This document shows positions 57,468 to 64,000 of a stretch of DNA of 64,000 nt, piece after piece. Position 1 is the first letter of the stretch. Every line of letters starts with the position of its first letter. The notes under the pieces are model-generated. The model did no database searches. It saw only the letters and a list, made by a program, of their open reading frames with translations, and had not been told where the DNA came from. The stretch comes from Deltaproteobacteria bacterium (GTDB lineage Bacteria > UBA10199 > JACPAL01), in NCBI GenBank assembly GCA_016180845.1, contig JACPAK010000001.1:22836-86835 (forward strand). Direction: 5' to 3'. The translations under genes were made by a program, and so were the position numbers.

Positions 57468-60400
57468 TTATGGCAGGGGGCGAAAAAACTTAAATCTCCG
57501 CAGAAAATCGACAGGAATTTCCAGGAAACGCCAGGAGGTTGGCTCGGTACAGTAAAGTCCTGTCCGATTGAGTTCAAGCCCCGGACAACATTCCTGCCCT
57601 GGAATACCAAAGACTCCTGCCGGCTGACCACGTCCAATACAGCTCCAGCATGTCACCGTACAACCATCTCGATCATCCCGGTTCCCGTCATCGCATCGTT
57701 CCCCGGAGTCACGAACACTATCTCCACAACGGGCCGATTGACAGTTCGCACGACAGGCATCCGGGAGAGAATCATTATTCAACGCCCCATTATCACATTC
57801 TTCTCCCTGCAAAGAATCCAGCTCCCCATCACCACAAAAAGAGGTCTCTCCCGATCGAAGATGACAGGTGGAATCACAGACGTCACAGGAGGTGAGACCG
57901 TAAACGCAAGCTTCCAATTCTGTATTCCCATCATCACACTCTTCGCCTTCGCTCAAGAGACCGTCACCACAGATAGCTTCTGTCTGACAGGAAGAGCTGC
58001 ACCCATCACCATCCAGGGTATTCCCATCGTCACACCCTTCCTGAAAATCGATCACGCCATCACCACATCGATCTGCAGGGAAAAAGAGATAGACGGTTGA
58101 ATGGTCTCCCGCTGCCGAGACGGCGATATCCAGATCTCCATCCCCATCAAAATCTCCACTCACAATGCTCCTCCCAAATTGTGTCGGTCTTGAAAGAATG
58201 CTCTCTTCTTCACCATCCTTCAAAACATAACTCGCGATATGAGGGAAAATGTCTGAGCTAAAAGAAGGCGAACCCAAGCGAACGTAGGCAATCCCGGAAG
58301 AAAAACCTCCCAGGAGATCGGAGCCACTGGCCCCGAGAGCGATATCATCCAATCCATCTTCATTGAGATCTCCCAACCTCTGGATAACGCGTCCCCCGCG
58401 ATCGAAAGAAGAGATTGTGGAAAAAACAGCGTGGGGAAGCTCTGTATAATCATAGATTCCAGTGAGGGTGGAATCACCCAAGAAGAGATGTGCCGCCCCC
58501 AGAACTCCAAAGACGAATAAACCATCACTCCCCACCATAATTTCATCCAATCCGTCTCCATTCATATCACCAACACCCAATGCCGTGATCCCAAAGTAAT
58601 CATAGGCGGAACTCTCTAAAATCAGCGTGGCATCTGAAAAAGAACCACTCGGGATACCACTGCGATTCCCTAAAAAAAGATAAGTCCTCTCTTGAATCGT
58701 CACAGGATTCCCGATCACGAGATCATCGATCCCATCTCCATTAAAATCTCCGGCACGACTGATATCGATTCCCTCCCCGAAATAAGAGTCACTACATCGA
58801 AAACTGATCGAGGCAGTACCGGTGAGAGAGGTTCCACTCGATCCCTCAATGCCTGCGGAAACTCCCCACGAAGATCGATCTCTCCCATAAATGATGTAGA
58901 CCTTCCCAAAATCAGACCCCGCCTCATCATGACCACAAGCACTGGTTGCGATATCTCTTGCCCCATCTCCATCAAAATCCCCGGTTGTGAGATGGTATCC
59001 CAAACGGTCTCCCGCCTCCTCACCATAGAAACAATAATCGGCAGTCGTCAGAGACATTTCCCGAGTCCAGGTTGATGAAGAACGTGCCCCTCCGAGAAAA
59101 AGACAGATCTTCCCTGAGAAGACACCATTGTCCGCAGCACCCGGTATCCCCATCAGAATATCCCCATAACTATCGCCATTGATGTCAGCAATTTCCAAAG
59201 AGACACCTAAACGGTGGGACGCGTCATCCCTCCAGGAAACAGGGAAGAGTGTGACATCGCCAACAGAGACATCGTGCCCTAATCCAGAGGTCCCTCCATA
59301 AACCAGATAAACCTCGCCATCCTCATTAGTCATCGAAGAGCATTGATAAGGGCTCTCGCAGGAAGGGGCACCGATCAGAAGATCAGCCTTCCCATCATGA
59401 TCCAGATCACCAGCAGCCAAGGAAAAACCCAATCTCTGTTCGCTGATCGCCTCTCGGATAGAAACCCTTGCCCTCAAAGGAGCGTACTGAAAAAATCGCC
59501 GCTCTTCTCCACAGAGTCTTCCTTCATCATCATAGACACGAAGCCGCAGTGACTGCCCCCCGATTTGAGAGGGGTCGAGGGAAAGTTCTCCGATGAGCCC
59601 TTCCGCTATGGGAGCCGCCCCTTCTGCAATCGTAACCCATTCGACAGCAGACATCCCCCTCCCCCATTCCAATGTAAAACGTGAAAAATCCCGACCACCC
59701 ACTTGCCCCTCGATCATCACCTCATCTTCTCTGAGAATGGCATAATTCTGGGGCGAAGAGATCACCGCCTCGCAGGTTGGTTGTTCAAGAAGGGTTCTCG
59801 GGAGATTCAAGCGTCCATAGCCGACCTCCAGATCCCAGCCCGTCTCCTCAATGTCTTCAGCACTCATCCGTAACCTCTGTCGAATCTCTTCGGGCGTGAG
59901 ACTCGGATCATGGCTCAAGAGAAGGCCCACAGCCCCTGTTACATGAGGGGAGGCCATGCTGGTTCCTCGGGCACGATAATAGTTGGATCCAACAATCTGG
60001 ATTCCCCCTCCATACATATCTGTCCCTTCGGCCCGGAGTGAAAGAATGCTCCGACCTGAGTCAACATCCGCAGCCTCACCACCACCAGGGGCGGCGACAT
60101 CTATTTCAACACCATAATTGGAAAAAGAGGCGCGTTGATCCAGCGAGGTTGACGCCGCAACAGAAATCGCTCCGGGATAAGAGGAAGGAAAATGAAACGC
60201 TGCATTTGTCCGACTATTTCCGGCAGCAGCAACAATCACAACTCCATTGGAATGGGCATACTCCACAGCCTCTTCCAAGGCCGGCACCCTACCCACCCCC
60301 CCCAGGCTCAGATTAATGATCGAGGCCCCTTGATCCACCGCATACACAACAGCATTCGCGACAAGATCTGAAGGACAACGGGCATCGGCACTACAGGCCT

Positions 60401-61130
60401 TGACCGATAAGATCTTCCCGCTCCAGAGGACACCAACAATTCCACTCCCATTATCTCCGACTGCCGCAATCGTTCCCGCCACATGCGTTCCATGTCCATG
60501 ATCATCTGAAGGATCACCATCTTCGGACACAAAGTCATATCCATGAATATCATCCTGATAACCATTCCCATCATCATCAACACCGGTTGACCCTGTTTGT
60601 TCACTCAGATTCGAAAAAACGTTACCCACAATATCAGGATGGTCGAGATCGAGACCAGAGTCGACAACAGCAATCATTAAATCAGGATCCCCTGTGGTGA
60701 TCTCCCACGCCTCCGGCGCCCCAATAATCTCCAACCCCCACATGTCGCGGATCCCCTGCCCCCAGGAAGAAGAAGAGAGGAAATAAGGATCATCGGGAAT
60801 CGTCTCCAGTTCCAAAAGAAAATTAGGGGAAACAGTTTTAATCCCAGGAATTTTTAGAAGTAAAAGGCTTAAGAAATCAAAATCAGGTATATTTTGAGGA
60901 AAGGAGAGTTTGTAAAATCGCGCAAGGGGGGTTCGACCTCCCTTTCTAAAGAGAGGGGTCACCGTTGGTCTCCCCACCTTCTTATAAATTTTTTCTAATG
61001 TTGCGCCCCCCCTTTCCAATTCAACCAAGATAACGTTCTTTTCCCATGCCGCCTCCAGAGGGAGTGGTTGAAGACCCCACAGGAAAACAAGAAGAAGATA
61101 GAGGGGATTTATTCGGAACCGGTTTGCCAT
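57468..61130 (-). CDS. Secreted subtilisin-like protease with FG-GAP and Myxococcus-type Cys-rich repeats
   Basis: A 1220-residue exported S8 protease. Signal peptide (LYLLLVFLWGLQPLPLEA), a short inhibitor-like propeptide (about 30-110) and a catalytic domain come first. Asp157 lies in VVDSGLDLDHPD, His213 in GHGTHVAGTIA, Asn305 in AAAGNS, and Ser391 in GTSMASPHVTGA. An Asp-rich calcium-type insertion (GVDDDGNGYQDD) is present. From about 560 to 1010, seven or so FG-GAP repeats (LAAGDLDHDGKADLLIGAP, ISRAGDFNGDGIDDLVIGNP) form an integrin-alpha-like propeller. From about 1020, DUF4215 repeats follow (CGDGVIDFQEGCDDGNTLDG, CDDGNRDDRDGCTVTC). All catalytic residues are intact. The likely role is extracellular protein degradation. 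Confidence 0.94.
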   Translation of the reverse strand: MANRFRINPLYLLLVFLWGLQPLPLEAAWEKNVILVELERGGATLEKIYKKVGRPTVTPLFRKGGRTPLARFYKLSFPQNIPDFDFLSLLLLKIPGIKTVSPNFLLELETIPDDPYFLSSSSWGQGIRDMWGLEIIGAPEAWEITTGDPDLMIAVVDSGLDLDHPDIVGNVFSNLSEQTGSTGVDDDGNGYQDDIHGYDFVSEDGDPSDDHGHGTHVAGTIAAVGDNGSGIVGVLWSGKILSVKACSADARCPSDLVANAVVYAVDQGASIINLSLGGVGRVPALEEAVEYAHSNGVVIVAAAGNSRTNAAFHFPSSYPGAISVAASTSLDQRASFSNYGVEIDVAAPGGGEAADVDSGRSILSLRAEGTDMYGGGIQIVGSNYYRARGTSMASPHVTGAVGLLLSHDPSLTPEEIRQRLRMSAEDIEETGWDLEVGYGRLNLPRTLLEQPTCEAVISSPQNYAILREDEVMIEGQVGGRDFSRFTLEWGRGMSAVEWVTIAEGAAPIAEGLIGELSLDPSQIGGQSLRLRVYDDEGRLCGEERRFFQYAPLRARVSIREAISEQRLGFSLAAGDLDHDGKADLLIGAPSCESPYQCSSMTNEDGEVYLVYGGTSGLGHDVSVGDVTLFPVSWRDDASHRLGVSLEIADINGDSYGDILMGIPGAADNGVFSGKICLFLGGARSSSTWTREMSLTTADYCFYGEEAGDRLGYHLTTGDFDGDGARDIATSACGHDEAGSDFGKVYIIYGRDRSSWGVSAGIEGSSGTSLTGTASISFRCSDSYFGEGIDISRAGDFNGDGIDDLVIGNPVTIQERTYLFLGNRSGIPSGSFSDATLILESSAYDYFGITALGVGDMNGDGLDEIMVGSDGLFVFGVLGAAHLFLGDSTLTGIYDYTELPHAVFSTISSFDRGGRVIQRLGDLNEDGLDDIALGASGSDLLGGFSSGIAYVRLGSPSFSSDIFPHIASYVLKDGEEESILSRPTQFGRSIVSGDFDGDGDLDIAVSAAGDHSTVYLFFPADRCGDGVIDFQEGCDDGNTLDGDGCSSSCQTEAICGDGLLSEGEECDDGNTELEACVYGLTSCDVCDSTCHLRSGETSFCGDGELDSLQGEECDNGALNNDSLPDACRANCQSARCGDSVRDSGERCDDGNRDDRDGCTVTCWSCIGRGQPAGVFGIPGQECCPGLELNRTGLYCTEPTSWRFLEIPVDFLRRFKFFRPLP

Positions 61131-61241
61131 AGTGCCATAGGCAGATGAGTGATCGGTACGCGAGTATTAAGAGTTGTGTCAAAAAGAGCCTTTCGAATTT
61201 ATTTCTAAGCAACCAAAACAGGACTTGGCCGAAGTTTCCGA

Positions 61242-62693
61242 GTGATGAATCGAAGTCGTCTCTATTTTGGCCTCGGTGTCGCCACATCGGCAGGTGCCAT
61301 TGAACTGTGGTTCGGGGTGAGAAAAATCTGGCGTGACCATCAAGAGCACAAAAAAGGGGTGCGCGTCCCTCCCGATCTCTATTTCAATGAGAAGGGTGCT
61401 CAGGAGCTCGCTCAGGCTACCGAACCCCGCTCCCTTCTGAACCCAAACGATCTAAAGACCGTTTTTAAATTGACCGATACGGAAGCTAGCCGTGTCTACC
61501 ACCAGCTCATCAGTCGCCGTGAGGGGGAAACATTTCGTCATCCGCTTTTTATCAATTTCAACCACCTCCCGATCCGGAGCGCCTCACAATGTGCGGATGG
61601 CGGAACGCCTCGGGAGAATGGAACCGAAGAGAGCTGTTTTGTCGTGAAGACCACTCGGGACTACAGTGATTATTTCCCAGGCAACTCATGGACCTCACAA
61701 AACTTGGAAAAGATCAGGGCATGGTTACGTTCTCTGGAACTCTGGACTCCGGCATCCCTCATTACCTTCACCGATTGCGATGACACCCTCTGGGCACAGG
61801 GGGTCAATTACGCGGTCTTGAGGACCGCTGTCGATATGAAGCTTGTCCCGAAAGAAAGGGCGGAGGAGCTCAATGCCCGATACAATCGTGGCGATCATGA
61901 TCAGGCCTACGCCTACATGACAGAAGAGGTCTATGCCGGTCTGACGCTGAACCAGGTCTACGCCGCCTTTCAAAAGGCAAAAACAAGTCCATTTTTTCCA
62001 AAAGTCTATGATGAGATGAGACAACTCGTAAATCATCTCTGGGGACAAGGGATCACGGTCGGTTACGTCTCTGCAGCTCCATTTTTTATCTCAGCCCCGA
62101 TGCTGGAGGAATCAGGATTTAACGCCCCCTTGTGGGCTATTGAAGGAAACGATGTCTTTGTCGTCCCTCCCGACAATCCATCAGCCACACCGGTCAAATT
62201 ATCGAATCTCGTCCAATCAGGCGGATTCAAAAACTGGGCTGAAGTCCTTGGCAAGCTTGGCGGGTACAAAATTGTCTCTCGAGAGATGGACCAGATCGTG
62301 AGTCGGAAGGGAAAGGGGACAGCGGCACGATCGATCCTGGAACGCCATGTCATCGACTGGAATAATCATCGAAAAACCAACGTCTCCTCTCAAGTAAGGG
62401 TTGCCGGGGTTTTTGGCGATAATTTCGCCCCCTTTAGCGACCTGCAGTGGTCGAAGCCGATCGAGAACGGAAACGATCAAGGGATGATCCGGGCAGCACC
62501 ACTGATGCCGGGCGCCCTTCTCCTCAATATCACAGAGGTTGAAGAGACAGAAAAAGGGATCGCTCTTAGTAAAAAAGGACGAAAAAAATTAGATGAATTT
62601 AATGCATTTCGGGGACAACTTGAACTCACCGAACCTAACCTAATCCCACTCAGTCAGCAGGCGATCCGAACGCGTGGTGTTTTTTCTCAATAA
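61242..62693 (+). CDS. HAD-superfamily phosphatase with membrane anchor
   Basis: A 483-residue protein with a short hydrophobic N-terminus (LYFGLGVATSAGAIELWFGV), probably a signal anchor. The HAD core shows motif I in ITFTDCDDTLWAQG (DxDxT), motif II Ser in VGYVSAAPFF, a Lys in RKGKGTAARSIL and motif IV in GVFGDNFAPFSD. This resembles the phosphoserine-phosphatase-like branch with a helical cap. The substrate is unknown, and Cys pairs around residue 117 (QCADGG, ESCFVV) hint that part of it is outside the cytoplasm. It overlaps the convergent oxidase by 44 bases. Confidence 0.75.
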   Translation: MMNRSRLYFGLGVATSAGAIELWFGVRKIWRDHQEHKKGVRVPPDLYFNEKGAQELAQATEPRSLLNPNDLKTVFKLTDTEASRVYHQLISRREGETFRHPLFINFNHLPIRSASQCADGGTPRENGTEESCFVVKTTRDYSDYFPGNSWTSQNLEKIRAWLRSLELWTPASLITFTDCDDTLWAQGVNYAVLRTAVDMKLVPKERAEELNARYNRGDHDQAYAYMTEEVYAGLTLNQVYAAFQKAKTSPFFPKVYDEMRQLVNHLWGQGITVGYVSAAPFFISAPMLEESGFNAPLWAIEGNDVFVVPPDNPSATPVKLSNLVQSGGFKNWAEVLGKLGGYKIVSREMDQIVSRKGKGTAARSILERHVIDWNNHRKTNVSSQVRVAGVFGDNFAPFSDLQWSKPIENGNDQGMIRAAPLMPGALLLNITEVEETEKGIALSKKGRKKLDEFNAFRGQLELTEPNLIPLSQQAIRTRGVFSQ

Positions 62694-64000
62694 TATCCTT
62701 CACGACTCGAAAGGCAGAGCGAACCGCCCCATCGGAATGGGTGTTTTCGGTGAAATCCCCCGCGAGGTAGAGGCGACCGATCGGACGTCGGACCGCTTCC
62801 GAAAGCTTGTCGAAACGGGATCGACCGACCGGCCATGAGGCGATCGCGCGAGGGTGATAACGGAAGAACTCCCAACTCAAGATCTCCTGCCCGATTCCAG
62901 GGAAGAGCGCTTCGAGTGATTTCTCAAGCTCTTGGCGAACTTGCGATAACGGTTGTAGATTGAACGCCTCGGCAGAGGCACCGCTGCTGAGAAAATTGAG
63001 AACCCTGACCTTCGGATTTTCGTCATACGGATTCCCATCATAGACAAAACCAAGCGGGCCATCACTCAAAATCCCAAGCGTGGTTTCTCCATCCACTGTC
63101 CAGAATCGTTCCGCTGTCGGTTTCAAGAAAACATGCGCGCTAAAATAGGAACCCCATGTTTGAGTGCCAATCGCCTCCTGAATCTCCCTTGGAAGTTCGG
63201 GGTCGAACTGAACCTCAAAGAGTCGGAACAGCGGAATCGTACTGATCACATTATTCGCTTCAATCTTCACAACAGACTGCCCCTCATTCTGCACTGTCGT
63301 AACGATGATTCTATCTTCCAGTTGTTGAATGCCGGTCACCCGTGTGTCGAAAATGATATTTTTCTCCCCAATGGAACGGACCAGCGCCTGAATCAATCGG
63401 TCATTCCCTCCGACGATTCGGTGAGCGGTCTCTCCCCCCTCAACAAAAGTCATCCACTCATCAATTCCATCGAGAGCTGAAATAAGATCCCAACCTGTCG
63501 CTATCTCTATCTCGACGGTGATCCGGATCCAGTTTTGAACTCGTGGCGACAGTTCAGAATTCGCAACCCACTTGGCAAATGAGATGCCTTTTAAGGTCGA
63601 AAGCTCCTGGTTCGAATCTCCTTTTTGAATTGAGTTGTAGACTTCTTTGACCCTTTCCTCCCATCGTCTCAATGACTTAATTTCCGTTTCGGAAAACAGG
63701 CTACTCAAGAATTCCTCAGAGGTCTCGTGAACAAAAGGATGAAGTTTCCCATTCAGAATAACACTTGAATAAGCGACTTCCTTTTCAACAGGGATCTTGA
63801 AATCCTTGATAAACTGCAGGATGCCGTTATCACTCCAAAACTCCGCAAGCCCCGCTTCAACAACCGTATCACCATAATGAACTGTTTTAAGTCGCCCCCC
63901 CGCACGCGTGGTGAGTTCAACAATCTTGAAAGGAATCCCCTCTTTCTTCAGGAGATGACCGGCGCTGAGTCCACTCAAACCAGCCCCAATGATCAAGACC
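62650..64000 (-). CDS. Flavin-containing amine oxidase/protoporphyrinogen oxidase-like protein (5' end outside window)
   Basis: At least 448 residues of an FAD-dependent oxidoreductase. The dinucleotide-binding start IIGAGLSGLSAGHLLKKEGI lies at the window edge, so the true start is beyond 64000 or at most a few codons away. The acidic strand end KIVELTTRAGGRLKTV and C-terminal FAD contact RLYLAGDFTENTHSDGAVRSA are typical of the amine oxidase/phytoene desaturase superfamily. The middle substrate domain (GISFAKWVANSELS, MTFVEGGETAHRIVGGNDRLIQAL) is like PPOX or monoamine oxidases. The substrate is uncertain; HemG/HemY activity would fit hemL in the window but is only speculation. Confidence 0.88.
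   Translation of the reverse strand, partial: VLIIGAGLSGLSAGHLLKKEGIPFKIVELTTRAGGRLKTVHYGDTVVEAGLAEFWSDNGILQFIKDFKIPVEKEVAYSSVILNGKLHPFVHETSEEFLSSLFSETEIKSLRRWEERVKEVYNSIQKGDSNQELSTLKGISFAKWVANSELSPRVQNWIRITVEIEIATGWDLISALDGIDEWMTFVEGGETAHRIVGGNDRLIQALVRSIGEKNIIFDTRVTGIQQLEDRIIVTTVQNEGQSVVKIEANNVISTIPLFRLFEVQFDPELPREIQEAIGTQTWGSYFSAHVFLKPTAERFWTVDGETTLGILSDGPLGFVYDGNPYDENPKVRVLNFLSSGASAEAFNLQPLSQVRQELEKSLEALFPGIGQEILSWEFFRYHPRAIASWPVGRSRFDKLSEAVRRPIGRLYLAGDFTENTHSDGAVRSAFRVVKDIIEKKHHAFGSPAD

Overview
The window looks like a chromosomal segment of a Gram-negative bacterium of the old deltaproteobacterial radiation (Myxococcota, Bdellovibrionota or UBA10199-like). This placement is an inference. 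It rests on GTIIGNP-type lipoproteins beside a TIGR02147-family protein, Myxococcus-type cysteine-rich repeats on a secreted subtilase, hopanoid side-chain genes, MlaC, a split nuo locus, and an F0-only atp cluster behind hemL. There are no rRNA genes, CRISPR arrays, phages or insertion sequences. Genes are dense, and many neighbours are joined by 1-4 base start/stop overlaps.

Layout, first half. 1-0.8 kb: PIN-domain toxin-antitoxin pair. 0.8-2.9 kb: a lipoprotein and a small membrane-anchored protein. 3.0-8.2 kb: nuoABCDHIJK, leftward, without nuoEFG or nuoLMN. 8.3-11.4 kb: a metallo-beta-lactamase-fold hydrolase joined to a CHASE2 adenylate cyclase and a small barrel-like protein. 11.4-13.2 kb: exported protein and lipoprotein, then tRNA-Arg(ACG). 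13.3-18.5 kb: lineage-specific proteins around hemL-atpZ-atpI-atpB-atpE. 18.6-24.0 kb: hpnH, a 1085-residue exported protein behind a candidate sigma-54 promoter, a small membrane protein, and a HpnG-like phosphorylase. 24.0-29.0 kb: metH, trmJ and an EF-hand lipoprotein. 29.2 kb: tRNA-Ala(CGC) with its 3' end duplicated. 29.3-33.3 kb: TPR protein, ErpA/IscA, QueG, flavin reductase and PabB.

Layout, second half. 33.5-36.7 kb: TIGR02147 protein, lipoprotein and MlaC. 36.7-38.7 kb: outer-membrane, membrane and proline-rich proteins. 38.8-42.3 kb: PabC, ThiD, ThiE, ZIP transporter, and a regulator made of only the C-terminal part of an NtrC-type activator. 42.4-46.1 kb: membrane protein, crotonase, TsaD, RsmA and deoxynucleoside kinase. 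46.1-50.3 kb: putative zinc peptidase, nucleoside deaminase, PanB, PanC and a second VapBC pair. 50.3-55.8 kb: unknown protein, amidohydrolase-fold protein with altered active-site residues, SmpB, small membrane proteins and TrmL. 55.8-61.1 kb: exported protein, an unusual 0.4-kb non-coding region, and a 1220-residue subtilase. 61.2-64 kb: HAD phosphatase and an edge-truncated flavin amine oxidase.

The most notable pattern is a set of unrelated small repeats inserted in frame into conserved housekeeping genes. Zero-loop palindromes with GGGCG...CGCCC ends lie in metH, pabB and tsaD. AAATCCCCC/GGGGGATTT palindromes lie in metH, at the end of tsaD and between nuoD and nuoH. A 7-base tandem repeat lies in tsaD, a 90-base inverted repeat in queG, and another inverted repeat in pabB. 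All leave the reading frame open and appear to sit in linkers, tails or surface loops.
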